Below, piece after piece: positions 9,653 through 21,886 of a stretch of 64,000 nt of DNA. The notes under the pieces were generated by a model that was not told where the DNA came from, made no database searches, and saw only the letters and a list, made by a program, of their open reading frames with translations. A program made the translations under genes and the position numbers. Positions within the stretch are counted from its first letter, which is position 1, and each line of letters starts with the position of its first letter. Location of the stretch: contig BCIX01000006.1 in the NCBI GenBank assembly GCA_001600095.1, forward strand, positions 806,001 through 870,000, written 5' to 3'. The DNA is from Bullera alba. Lineage: Eukaryota; Basidiomycota; Tremellomycetes; Tremellales; Bulleraceae.

Positions 9653-11570
9653 TCAAGCGATTTCCGACGTGTATATGAATTTGGCGAGGTACACCATTCC
9701 AGCGGCGACTTCCTCTGCCGTCGGCCTGATCAGACTAGGCGGCAGCAAGAAGCCGTACTGCAAAATGTTAGCCGGGGTAATATCTCACTGTGGAGTCGTG
9801 GCTTACAGTGCCGGTATCCCTGAGTTCAGCAGAGAAAGACCATCGAATGTCAGTGGTCCCATAGGCGTAGTCGATGGCATCACCAGGAGCTCTACGACAA
9901 ATCAGCTGACTGTCATCGCGATCCAGACCGGGTAGCTGATCCTCACCTGTAGGTCAGAGCACATGCTTGACCGGCTTCGTAACCCTCTCCATGGCCACTT
10001 CGCATGGCTTTCGCCACGCCCAGTCCAGCTTCCATCAACATTTCCGCGTCGTGCGGGAAATCGTCACATGATTCCGCAAAGGGGAACATGACTATTAGGT
10101 CGACATAAATTAGCACAATGCGTTATGATACGCCCTCTGGAGACTCACACAGCTGGCCATACGAGTGCAAGTCTACGAACGCCTTGACGCGTCTCTTCTC
10201 CTCGCCAGCCTCAACGAGATCATCTTGCGTTCCATTGCGGAGATACTCTGCCATTGCCCTCGTCTCAAAAGCCTCGAAAGCCTCGTTTCCGCGGAACATG
10301 TCGGAGCAAACGGAAGTTCGGGACGGTTTCCACTTGTATCCCCAGTTGGAGTTCAAGTCGATTCCTATACCATCACGGTCTGATAAGCATGGGGTTCAGG
10401 CTAATTTGGGGGTTGACTCACCGACACAAGAGCTTTGTCCAACGGGTTGCCTGTTCTTCCTCCACAGCCTCTGATGGTCGTGGGAGTAGACATAGCCGTC
10501 GGGGTTGATGGTAGGCACGACGGTGAATGTGAATGTCTTCATCAAGTGGGCGATCTCAGAGGTTGGCTCGTTGGTCGCTCGGACCAGCAGCGAGTGGAGG
10601 AAATACAGCGTCGTCGCAGGTCCCACCCACTATTATTACGAAGCACGCTCAGCTGAAGCTCTGAAGCTCATTGACGAACAGATAGCTGCTCACCTCTCTG
10701 GCATGTGATCCACTTTGGACGATAAACTCCAACTCCTCCTCATCCCCATCTGTCCCACCACCTTCTCCTCCTTTACCCTTCTTCCCTTTTCTGCCCTTCC
10801 TGCCCTTCCTTCCCTTCCTCTTACGGCCTCCAGACTTCAATTCCTCTGGGTCTTCTGGCTCTGGCTCCTCCGGTTCCGCCTCTTCCACCCACGTACTCCA
10901 GCCCCTAATCTCCCTACCCTCGTATGTCTTGCCTATAGCCACGTCCTCCACTCTGAGGATGAACTGTTCATCCAGGTCGACACCGTCGAAATGCTTCACG
11001 AGCGAGTCTGCAAACCCGTACATCTCCTCCAGGCCGTGATACGCATCGTGGAAGGACGCGTCGATGGTCGAGAGATTCCATCGATCTCCATGGGGTTTCA
11101 GACCGTCACCAACGGCTGGCGCAGAGGCCAGTAGGGAAGTCAAGTCGGAGACCGTGAGGGGGAGGTCGGACGGTAAGAACTGGACGACGTTGCGGAGCAG
11201 ATCTTCCGCCACTCGGATGTCCAGACTAGATGGTGATGATCGCCAAATGTCTACCTCCATTATCTACGCACAGGACAAAAGATCGATCAGCATCAAATGT
11301 ACGAGCACCCGGGCAGTTCGAAGTCGGCTGGTTGCGAACGTGTGGACTCACCTCCATTGCTTGTACGATCTGCTCTCTCACCTCCTTGGACTCTCCGGTC
11401 CAGTCGATCCTACATAGCAGCTCACGCGCGTCGGTTGCTGAGACCTGAGGCTGAGGTGGGTTGATGCCGAATTGAGGCTCGCCGCTAAATGGCTGTTGGT
11501 CCAGCGCGTTTATCAGCGTCGGCACCGTGAGTGCCAACACCGCCAACAGACTGGATAGTCTGGGCATCAT
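9653..11570 (-). CDS. Secreted M14 zinc carboxypeptidase (ECM14-like)
   Basis: This is a metallocarboxypeptidase of the A/B (M14A) type, which would remove C-terminal residues outside the cell or in the secretory path. The exons are 11570-11352, 11263-10694, 10629-10422, 10364-10149, 10091-9947, 9891-9807 and 9757-9653, giving 515 residues. It starts with a signal peptide (PRLSSLLAVLALTVPTLINA) and a pro-region. Zinc ligands are HARE (residues 260-263, just before an intron) and HSYGQ (His 399). The general base Glu 475 in SAELRDTGT is present, unlike in the inactive ECM14 proteins of filamentous fungi. The substrate-anchoring Arg after DLN is Ser 338 (DLNSNWGY). A 51-residue acidic-basic-acidic insert (about 200-250) precedes the zinc site. 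Catalysis is plausible but specificity is uncertain. Confidence 0.85.
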
Positions 11571-11901
11571 GATCCGTCGTCCAGTTATGAGTGTGTTCGC
11601 CTTGTGTATGGCACGAGAATGAGATCCTGGAAACAGGCGTGAGATGAAGGGACGAACGTATACGATAGTAGACACTTGGTAGACACGGTAACCAAGCTGA
11701 GGCGCTGACCTGGAGTGACGGTTCGGAACTTCGGAGGATCGTGTGACCCGATATTTGATCCCGCTATATACCCAGGCACTAGGCGTTGCTGCCTGTTGCT
11801 GCACGATGCTGTGGGCTTACCCTCCCGAGGAGCACAAGCAGCATGAGGATAGGATGCCTGCATTCGACTACTCTAAAGCAGTACATTATTCTACCAACGC
11901 C
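11571..11901. other. Intergenic: promoter of the carboxypeptidase gene
   Basis: Lies between the Rpn13 stop and the carboxypeptidase ATG, both minus strand. A GTGGGCTTAC-type stretch and CTG-rich words near 11780-11830 are the only visible features. Confidence 0.4.
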
Positions 11902-13262
11902 CTAGTCCTGCTCCATGCTGTCGTCACTCTTCAACCCCTTGAGCGCCTCGAGGAACTCTTTAACTCCCGTCCCCGCGCTCTCTGGAAGACCCAACTCGCG
12001 CATCATACCCCCAGGCAGTCCGCCGCTTCTCAACGCATTGTCCAGACTGGCAATAGCGTCGGTGAACTGCGGCGCGGATAAGATCGGCAACAGATCTTGG
12101 ACTGTTGGATCAGGTGGGAGGTTCAGCTGTGCTGGGAGGAGGGGCTTGATTGTGGAGACGAGGTTGGGTCTGGAGGAGAGCAGAGTTGCCATGTTCACGG
12201 GAGACAAAACGTCCGTAAGACGAGCATCTATGGTCAAGACATGAGCTTGGAACACGATGAGGATTCGCTGACCCGACGTACCCTCTTGAGTTGCTCCAAG
12301 GCCACCTTGTTGTGCCCATTCCATCAACATCCTTGCCATGTCCGTCTGGGCATTACCAGACGCCGACGCAGCGGACGAGCCGGCCGCAGAGGTGCCAGCC
12401 GCTGCGGAGCTGGCGCTTGGAGGTCCAGGGACCGGATGCGAGAGCTTTGGTGCTCCAGGGGTAGGAGGCCACGACCGTTCGGCATCCGCGGTCGGCCCAG
12501 ACGGAGCTGAAACTTCTGGCAGAGGAGCAGAGCCAACCCTGAACACCGGCGTATTAGCAAGAGTAACAAGTAGGGAGGAGGTGGATTGCGTAGACATACT
12601 GGTAAGTCGGATCTTCGATCAAAGCGTTGATGTCAACCATGGCCCTCAGGTCTCCTTCGCTGGAGGCTCTCTGGAACCAGTACTACTCCAGAAGTGGTCA
12701 GCTATTACCATGATCGGCCTTGGACCTCCGACGGTACTTCGGCTATGTAGAAGCCAAACTCACAAAGTTGAGGGTGCTACCGGTATGGAATCGCAAAGCA
12801 TGCGTTCGGCCCGATGGATCCTGCGATTGGTCAGAACGTAGCTTTTCTGGAAAACAAACCAAATAGCTAACCTGTTGGACTTTCTCGAATGTCGCTTCGG
12901 AGGGGAAGATGATCAGTTCCTGTAGATATGGTCAGCTGCGGTCTGAGATGAACGAGGAGCGCTTGCAGCTCACATCTTCCTTGGCACCTGTAACTCGGTT
13001 CTTCCACCCTGTATACCGTCAGTACTCCAAAAACCCCTGCGGTCTCAGTCGGCAAGCAGCGCGCATCGTGATATTCTACTTTAGGGTAGTATGTCCGTGA
13101 CAACGATGTGGCGAGAAGGTGAGAGGGACGGCACTCACAGAAACGCAACAGGTCATCGTCGAACTCTAGCTCGATCAACCCCTTCTCAGGCTCTGGGTCC
13201 ACCCATTTCGAGTTTGATCGTCTAGTCGATCTTCCAGCTGGAACGGAGAGTAGTAATACCAT
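11902..13262 (-). CDS. RPN13: Proteasomal ubiquitin receptor Rpn13/ADRM1
   Basis: The protein docks ubiquitinated substrates on the 26S proteasome and recruits the deubiquitinase Uch37. The exons are 13262-13139, 13008-12974, 12919-12872, 12820-12764, 12682-12600, 12538-12282 and 12227-11902, giving 309 residues. The N-terminal Pru domain (residues 1-110) shows VPAGR, the KNRVTGAKEDELIIFPSEA stretch and the LNFYWFQ strand. A Pro/Ala/Ser linker follows. The C-terminal DEUBAD-type helical domain starts near LTDVLSPVNMATLLSS and contains LNLPPD and GGLPGGMMRELGLP. The 54-nt intron 12281-12228 is a multiple of three and free of stops, so its retention would add 18 codons without shifting the frame. 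Its splicing is supported by a consensus donor and a TTGACC branch site. Confidence 0.88.
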
Positions 13263-13542
13263 GTTGTAGACGTGTGCTTGCAGTCAGTGAGGTGGTTGTT
13301 GGATGAGCAGACAGCTTGACGAACTCAGTCTACAGCTTGGTCTTGAGCTTGTCCGACCGTCGCAGGAGATGGCCGATTACGCGTTGATATTATCAGGCAG
13401 GCCCCGGCTCAGAGCTCAGATCTTGCGGATATCATATATCAGGCTGACCGATCGATGCAACTCGTGAGTCTCGTGGGCAGCGATACATGCAACTGATGGC
13501 TGATGCAACAGCTGATCTCTGTAATTCAATGGTCTATGCCAA

Positions 13543-16500
13543 CTACAATATACTCTCTCTAAGCCTGCTTCTACCACGACTACTACCCCCATTCTCCATG
13601 AGCACTTCCTCCACCCTTCCCCCCCTACTGGCACTGCGGCTGCCTCCAGCGCGACTTTGGCTTCTGCCTCGTTCCATGAACACCATCCCCTCATCGGCGA
13701 CTACGGGCGGTCTGGCTCTACTGGCACTCCTGCTGGCTGATCGAATGGCATTCGCCACTGCTTCTCCATATGTCGGTGGGACTTCCCCCGTCTCCGTCTC
13801 TTGACCACTCATCAGCCGGTCATAAACGATATTCCTCTCGAGGAGTGTATCCTCATGTTCCACCCTTTCCCTCCGGTCCTCGCCTTCTACCCCAGGATGA
13901 CCATTGGGCGTAGACATTCCTCGTCTGCCTCTCCTGGCAGAATCACCGTTGTCTTGGTTGATCGCGCGCGAGGAGCTAGCGGTATTTGAGGAACCGACCA
14001 ACAATGGATCATTCGCCTGTGCCGACGGTCGAGCTGATGTGAGGGGTGTAAAGTGCTTGCTGCTGTGAATTGAACAGATACCCGGCGCGGCGGCTTTCGA
14101 GCCGGGCAGATGGGGCGTGTATGTCGGTAAAGAGTTCAACTGGGGATTCACCCGACAATCCAATATCTTGACTGGAGTCTCTCTAAATTAGGGCGGTAAG
14201 CTATCAATTCCGACATTTAAGGGGCACCTGGCACAAACTCACATAATAATGTCGAATTGCTTTCTCTTCCCTTTACTATCCACGGCAACGTCATCTCCCC
14301 TCTCGACTCTGATGGTCACCTTGAGGTAATGGCCGATGGCGATATTGGTTTTTTCATGCTTTGAAGTGAACTTGATCGTGCTCGAGCAATCGGGAACTTG
14401 CAGCGTTTTCTCCAAGTGCCACGGTCCCAGTGGATCCAGCAGACTGGCGTATACCGAGTCCTCATCGTTGGGATCAAAGTTGTCGGGGGAGGGATTATTC
14501 ACGGCTGCTTGAGCCGCCAGTTGCGCCAAAGGTGATTCCTTTGCCGCATTGACGTCTTCGGATAGGATTGGCAAGAGGGGTTGAACGCGTTCTAGCCTTT
14601 CAGGCTGTTTGATGAAGAGCAATGTGTATTTCTTGGGTGTCTCGTGTCGAGCCACTTTACGCTCTTGAGCGTAATAATCGGTTTTCTCTGTCAAGCCCAT
14701 GTTAGCTCCTCTATCTCCCTCGAAAGCAAAGCATCTACTCACCCTCAAGGGCGACTGTCAAGCGATGGACTTTACACTTTGTGAGCGGCATCAAGCGGAT
14801 GCTTATCGGGCTGTGATAGCTCAGCAAGAATCCGGTTCCAAGCTCAACAGCAACTCACATGACACCGCCTATAGGGAACGCTTTGCCGCTCAGAGCTATC
14901 TGATACCGCATCTGCTCCTCCCACTGCCTCTCCACAATCACATTCTCGCTCTCTTCCAAATCGTCTTCCTGCGGCGTGGCAATCATTGTCACCTCGACCT
15001 CTTCTACCAAGTTCGGGGTCAACGCTCCGACTCGCACGACACTCGCTTTGAGTCTGTACATGACCGAGCCAAACTCCGTGTGTAGGGTAGGCGGTGCGTC
15101 GAGGGGGATAGGGAAGGAGATTGGGTAGTTGTAGGTACCTATCCAAACGATTATCAGCTCATACACGGCGTCATCAATCTAATCAACTAGGACGCACCCT
15201 TCTTGAACTCCTTCCAGTTGTGTACGTCCTCTTGTGCCTCTTCGTCATGTTTCCCGTCGACACTGAGGCCCAAAGCGTCGGTGAGGACTTTCATCCCCTT
15301 GTTCCTCCCCCGAGCACGACTTGGACTTCGGCCATTCCTGCTCTCTTGCCTGATCCTAGCGGGACTCGCTGTCCTGGCAGGAGGGGCTGGACTCGAACCT
15401 GAATAACTTGGCCTCCTGGCAGCTCCTCCTCGACCATACGGAACCATAAAGTCGGACCCGCCATTCGAGGACGATGTCGTCGTTTGCGGTGGATTGGAGA
15501 GGGGAGGGACTGAACTGCCGGATCGATCTCGACGGGATAGTGATCCTCGGTCGGCATCACCAATAATGTGAGCGGGTATTGCCGATCCAACAACGCTTCC
15601 CGATCTTAATCCGCCTGTTGCACTTCCGCCTCTGGACATTGTGGAGCTCGAGTCCCCATTCGAACCCGAGTGGTTCAGGTGCGGCATGGCGTTTTGGTCG
15701 TAGGAGACATTTCTCGAGCTCGACTTTGGCGCCCGGCTCCTGCTCTTACTGGACACTCTGCCCTTCATAGCGTCAAAAGCGGCATGTAGCCCACTGCTGA
15801 ACTTGGAAGAAGCATTCTTGCGACCTCTTCCATCGGGGCTGATATCCCTCGATGGCCCGGCCGAAGCGTTTGAAGCGACTCTTCGATCTTGATGTAACTG
15901 ACCACTGGGTCGGCGGGCGCTTGATGCAGCGATCTGCTCGGGGCCGTTGATCGACGACCGCCGGGAAGCGTCCGAGGTCCGTTGGGAGAAGACCGGGCGT
16001 GTATCGAGAGCACATCCCGACCTGGGCGCGGTCCCCAATAGAGCTTCCGCATATCGTTGAGGACTGTCCGTGATTGAGCTTGGGACGGGGGGTTGGTTGA
16101 GATGCTCGTCGTCGACTTGAGTTGAGGCGGAAGAGGGGGGACCGGAGGATTCGGTCGATTCATGTCCGGTAGATCCGTTGGTCAAGTGTAAAGCTTCGCT
16201 AGAGCCGTGTGGGGTTTGTAACGAAGGTGGCTTGGAGGGAGCAGGGGAATTGTGCGCGGTGGATACTGCGGAGATGGCATGTACTGCCGAAGAAACGGGA
16301 TGCTGGTCGCCAACACCGTGGTCGTTGGACGAGGTATTAAGCGAAGTGGTTGAGCCTGACCTGAAAGTTCTCAAGGAAGCTGCTCTACCCGCCGATGGGC
16401 CTGCTTGATCGGCAGTATCCACCTCTGGTTCCGATTGGTGATAGCTCGGCGCCGTTGCAAAGTGGACTTCTCCAGAGGATGCTTTGTGCGGATGGCCGAG

Positions 16501-17534
16501 GATGGATGGTCGCTGTGGAGTGGGCAGGTCCGAAGTCGTGGCATCTGGTGTCGTGTCTGTATTCAGCCCTACGTCCGCGTCGTCTTCTGAGATCTCCATT
16601 GAGAATGGGGCTGGAACCCTGGAAAGTCGGGACGGAGGCACTGCTCTCCTCTCTGTGGATGTACTGTCGCCTCGATCGGACGTAGCGCGTGACGGTGCCG
16701 CAGAAGCAATGGGCGAAAGGGTGAACTCTCTAGGCGGTTTGGGCTCAGTGCCTATCCGCAAAGAGGATCTTCGGGATGTGGGAGCGGATGCTGAAGGCTG
16801 TCTTGCCGTAACAGTATATGCTGGCGAAGGTCCCCTGTCCTCCATCCTGAGTCCTGCCATATGACTCCTTATGGCTTCCTCCTCGACTGACGGTCTTCTC
16901 GACTGACCAGGCCGGTTCCATGCGCTGCCATCCTGTAGCCCAGCCAGGGCACTGGCGCTCCTAGGTAGATCCCGCGAGCCCTGTCGGTCCGGATGAGCAG
17001 AGTTGATCCAGCTATCCAACGTCTGGTTGTTCCCCGGGACATTGGCGAGATCCGTATCGTCCCCGACCTCGTCGTCATCGAGATCCCATTGCGAAGGCAG
17101 AACGCCCGGTCCGACAGATGCGGATCTTCGAGTCGAGAACGAACGTGTCTCGCTGGCATATGCACTGAAGTACGTCGTTTGTTCCAGCATGATCTGGTGC
17201 TCCTCGGATGTATCCAGTCTTCTTGGTCCAATGCCTACAGACCAAAAGGTCAGCGAGTCAAGCCCCGTGATCGAGCGAAATTCCCTCATCGTCCTTCAGG
17301 TGACTCACCTTCGGGCCATTCCGTCTTTGCTTTGCCTTCCAACTTGATCTCAATCCTCCTTATCCTCGTGGGCTTGGTCAGCCGCAGGGTCAAGAGCCCC
17401 CGCAGCATTGCAGGCTGAGCATCGGAGCTGATTTGCTGTGGCCGCCCTCGAAAGTCGAGTCCGGTCGAAGGCCCTCGCAGGAAGATTACAGGCTCCGTGA
17501 GCCTTATCTGCAGCGGCTGATTCTGCTTGACCAT
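13543..17534 (-). CDS. Alpha-arrestin (Rod1/Art-type) with giant disordered insertion
   Basis: Alpha-arrestins are adaptors that bring Rsp5-type ubiquitin ligases to plasma-membrane transporters. The exons are 17534-17309, 17234-15198, 15138-14859, 14810-14743, 14687-14243 and 14182-13543, giving 1231 residues. The arrestin-N fold starts at once (LQIRLTEPVIFLRG; LRGLLTLRLTKPTRIRRIEI). It is interrupted by about 620 Ser/Pro/Thr/Arg-rich residues and then resumes with HNWKEFKKGTYNYPISFPIP and LPPT-like text. The arrestin-C fold follows (LTKCKVHRLTVALEEKTDYY; ETPVKILDC). A PPTYGEA motif near the C-terminus is a likely PY-type ligase contact. The gene is divergent from FIG4. The overall assignment is firm; the orthologue among the fungal Art proteins is not. 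Confidence 0.85.
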
Positions 17535-18125
17535 CCTCGCCGTCCCGGCCGGTGGTGCCGATAAGACCTGTGAAGAGTGACGAAGTGATACCGAAAGGTT
17601 GTACTAGACGTATCCGGTGGTATTATTTGTTGTCCTGCTCCAAAGGGGTATCTAGCGAGCGATTAGGCTAAATCCGAAAACGAATGTGGGCCATGTATGG
17701 CGAATCTAGTGGTATACACAGTTGTAGGTTGTTCCGGAGGCTATGGGAGCAGCTCCAGCACCCCAATAGTCATGGCTGAGCGCTGTGTCTGTTGTGGTTC
17801 AGGAGGATGGACGGGTGAGATGGGAGACGAGATAAGAGATTGGGGACTCGGATGGACAAAGGTAAACGGATCGGGCGAGGGAGGAAATCTTGTCATTACG
17901 TAAAGCGTTTAGCGCCGGACCAGCTTAACAGTTATCCGCCAGCAGCCAGGCGCTTGTTGATTTGCCACCCGGCCTAGTGATTACGCGCCAGATGTCAGTC
18001 TTTGACTTTGGTGCAGCCTGTGATACCATCCATGATACCATGAGCAACGAGCAACGAGACAACTAGGTCAGCCATGTGCCGAAGCTGGCAGCAGGGTATG
18101 AACAAGGAATAGAAGTGTGACCGAC
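17535..18125. other. Divergent promoter region of arrestin and FIG4
   Basis: 590 bases lie between two ATGs facing away from each other. ATGATACCATCCATGATACCATGAG near 18020-18044 holds a repeated GATACCAT word. No coding frame was recognised. Confidence 0.5.
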
Positions 18126-21100
18126 ATGGGAGACGGAGACTCGGAGGCGGGAGACGTGCTGAACTCGTTGTCCAAGTTCACCCTCTTCGAAACCAAGAGG
18201 TGTGTTGCTCCCTGCACAAAGGGCTTCACCCGTACTCGAGCTTGAGGATCCTGCTGAACGTGACTTTCAGTCGCTTCTATATCACCGCCTCGACGGCAGA
18301 CTGCCATCGCGTTTTGAAGATCGATCGAACGGACCCAACGAATCTCAATGTCGTAGAGGATGCAACGACGTATGATTCTGCCGAGCTGGACCTCCTGCTC
18401 CGCATGGTCCAAGACGGTAACAAGAGTCAGGGTGGACTAGAAAAGGTGCTAGAGTTCCAGTACGTCCCTGTCGTCCGAGTCATGCCACGGCGGAGCTGAG
18501 TTGACCATGCTTGCAGTGGCATTGTAGGATTCGTCAAGTTTACAGCGGGATGGTATCTCGTTCTCATCACCAAGCGATCTGTCGTAGGTCTGTTGGGTGG
18601 GCATTACAGTGAGTGGACTATTGTTTAGAGATGTGAACCTTTGCTGACACCAAGCTCTGTGACCAGTCTATCATTGCGATGAAACGACCGTACGGGATTC
18701 CCATCTTGTCCAAGACTTACAACTGATACACTCCTTCAGCTGCTTACTATCGCCAGCAAAGCGGAAAGGACAGCTCAAGAGACCAAGTGAGTCTCGTATA
18801 CTGGATGTCCATTGCTACTTTGTACTAATTTACCGTCTCCAGAATGCTCAACACATTTCAGCAAGTTGACCTGACTAAGAATTTCTATTTCTCGTGAGCG
18901 TAGGCCATCTTACCCAAGGGGACCGCCTGACCCTCAGGAATAGGTACTCGTACGACATCACAAATAGCCTGCAGACCAATCTTACAGTATCCGCCTCGAA
19001 TCGCGCTTGGAACACGCGCTTCATGTGGAATCATCATCTCCTCTCCCCCGTCTTCGACCTAGAAGAGCCCAAAGGCCGAAGCCGATGGGTCTTACCTCTG
19101 ATCCATGGCTTTGTCGATCAGGCCAGTGAGTTTATATGATGTTTTGGCTGTAGCTCCTTCTCCTAACCATGTTTCATTCAGAAATCCACGTCTTCTCGCG
19201 TACCGTCTACCTCACCCTGATTGCCAGACGATCACGGCACTATGCCGGAGCGCGATTCCTTACAAGAGGCGCCAACGAGGATGTGAGCCCACTGCCAGCT
19301 CTATATCGCCAATACTCTATATCGCCCATACTGATTGGTTCAGGGACATGTAGCCAATGAAGTCGAGACGGAGCAGATGTGAGTGGAGATCTGTCAGCAC
19401 TCACGCGGCTAAAACTGCAGCTCACGCCCTCCAGCGTATCTGAGCCTCTGGCGACATCTTTCGGATCCACCCCTGGTCGTGCTCTACTTGATTCGGGCCC
19501 GGGAGCCGCATATGCTGGATACACCAGCTTTGTCCAGTATCGGGGCAGTATACCCGTCATGTGGCATCAGGAGAGCACGCAACTCACCGCACGGCCTCCT
19601 ATCGAAAGTGAGTCCAGGCGTCCCAATTGCAGCGACCCCAAATCTGACTCTTTACACTTAGTCACTATCAAAGACCCCTTCTACACGCCGGCGGCGAAAC
19701 ATTTCGACGACTTGTTGGGCCGATATGGCGCTCCAATCTATATCCTGAATCTGATCAAGTCTCGGGAGACGCAACCGCGAGAATCAAAGCTGCTATTCGA
19801 ATATGGGCAATGTGTGGCGTATCTCAATCAGTTTCTGCCGGAGGACAAGAAGATGCGGTATATCGCCTGGGACATGGCTCAAGCCGCCAAGAGGTGTGTC
19901 AGGCTGGTGTCTTCAAGTTGGAGCTGCGAGTGACTGACCTTGGTGTAGTGGGCATCAGGACGTGATGGGCGTTCTGGAGGATGTGTGTGAAGAATCCCTC
20001 CAAGCGACCAATTTCTTTCACGGAGGCGCAGCGCGCAACGAAGTTCCGTGAGTCCCCTCCAGCTGGTTATGCCTCTTCTGAATTTAGGAAGCTGATATTT
20101 GTAGGAACGGCACTTCGCGGCGTGAGGGTCCGCTGTTGCAGAAAGGTATCCTTCGGGTGAATTGCGTGGACTGCCTCGATCGCACAAATGCGGCTCAGTT
20201 CGCTATTGCAAAGCGAGCGTTCGGACACCAGCTCTACGCCTTAGGGCTGCTGGGGTCACCGCACCTGCCCTTTGCTTGTGATGCGGTCGACGTGTTGACC
20301 GAGGTGGGTCCGAATGTTCCGTACTTGGATTATGCTGAGATAACGGTGTCACTTAGATGTTTCACGATCATGGAGATAGTAAGTCAAACATACCGACCAA
20401 AAGTGATTCGCGCTGAGCTTAGCTTGTTAGCACTCGCTTGGCAGTATACCGGAAGTGCGCTGGTCAATCGGGTAGACACGTACCGTCGCACCAAGGCCGC
20501 CCAGTGGAGCAGTCATTCGAGAGATTTGCTTGGTGAGTCGAGTCACTAGCTTGACGAGGTCCGGCATTGACCACTTGTACAGAGAACATTAGAAGGTTCT
20601 ACAACAACTCGATGCTCGACGCAGATAAGCAAGCCGCCATCAACCTATTCGTTAGTCCAGCCAAATTCAGTCCGCTAAGCTTCATTCATACTGAATACTT
20701 GGTAGCTCGGCGTGGAGCCCAACGTACAAGCGTCGACAGACGTCCCACGGCCTCATTACAGGAACTGGTTCACGCCGGCCCATCTCGACGGTCCGGTAGT
20801 CGACGAGTTGGCACCGATCAACCAGGTCTTCAAGGAGTATTACAAGCCCCACATCCTTTCCCAATTCGGACGGCTGTATGCCTTGTGAGCGGGTCCACCA
20901 TTTATGCCACTGAGCCTTGAAGCTGATCACCCCGCGCAGCACCATGAATTCCACGGCGCGTTTCGCAGCGTAAGTCCAACGCTGGACCGTATCGTGTAAG
21001 CAGACTCTGATCTCTGCTCATGGCAGGAACAAACCAAAGAACGATATTGTGACGAGTCCATTCGAGTCTCGCTCTGCGGCTGAATTAGCATCGCCAACCC

Positions 21101-21715
21101 GAGCGCAATTCCTGTAAGCGCCCTTGGCATCTGCTAAGCCCTTGATTTGCTGCTGATACGTCAGAGTGTAGGACTCGGAGGAGTTCACGTCGATTCGTCA
21201 ATCCCTCCGAAACGAAGGACGGGACAAAATCGCCGGAAAAGAGCGATGTGTCGGTGGCCAAGGCAGATCTCCATCCGGTAGAAGCGCTCGTCGGGGCGTT
21301 ATTGGAACCTACGGACATGAACCAGAGAATCCAGGAGTACGACTGGTGAGTCCGCAATTTCTCCTCCCAGCAATTCCGTCTATGGAATGCTGTGCTTATG
21401 CCGGGTAGGTATATGCGGTACCCGACCGACGACCTATCATCACTGAATCTAGCAGAGGAGAAGGATCTCAAGCTCTACGTCAGGCAGGAACGGCTGGCCA
21501 TGGGGGAAGATGTCGATCATTTGCTGTCCTCTTTCAATCAGGATTACACTACCCACGGCACGCACGGCCATAGCCATACGACATGGACTACCGGGATCAG
21601 CGGGGTCAATAGTACTTCAAATCCGGGTATAAGTGCCAGCTTGGGATACCCCGGCAGCGGAGAGGATTCTCTGAGGACCAATCAGCAGTTCTACGAGAAC
21701 TGGCTCAAGGAATGA
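18126..21715 (+). CDS. FIG4: Polyphosphoinositide phosphatase Fig4 (SAC domain)
   Basis: Fig4 removes the 5-phosphate of PI(3,5)P2 and works with Vac14 and the Fab1 kinase on the vacuole/endosome membrane. The model has 21 exons from 18126-18199 to 21409-21715, with small ones such as 18667-18689 (23 nt), 20357-20378 (22 nt) and 20940-20969 (30 nt), giving 821 residues. Family landmarks in order are [64 protein letters not shown], the catalytic C-x5-R-T at residues 453-460 (CVDCLDRT), [14 protein letters not shown] and the [13 protein letters not shown] end of the Fig4 C-terminal region. It ends in a Gly/Ser/Thr-rich tail. All exon phases close. It shares its promoter region with the arrestin gene. 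Confidence 0.95.
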
Positions 21716-21886
21716 GAACCAAGTTATTAGAACAGTGTTGACTTAAGATGTATTTAGAGGCGACGAGACGTCAGCTTGTTGTATACACTTGTCAATGACC
21801 TTTATGAATGTGATGTGCATTTTGGCTTCTGATTCTTTTGGTGAGTGGAATATGCAAGCAAGTAAATCGGACACGCCGTCTGGCGC

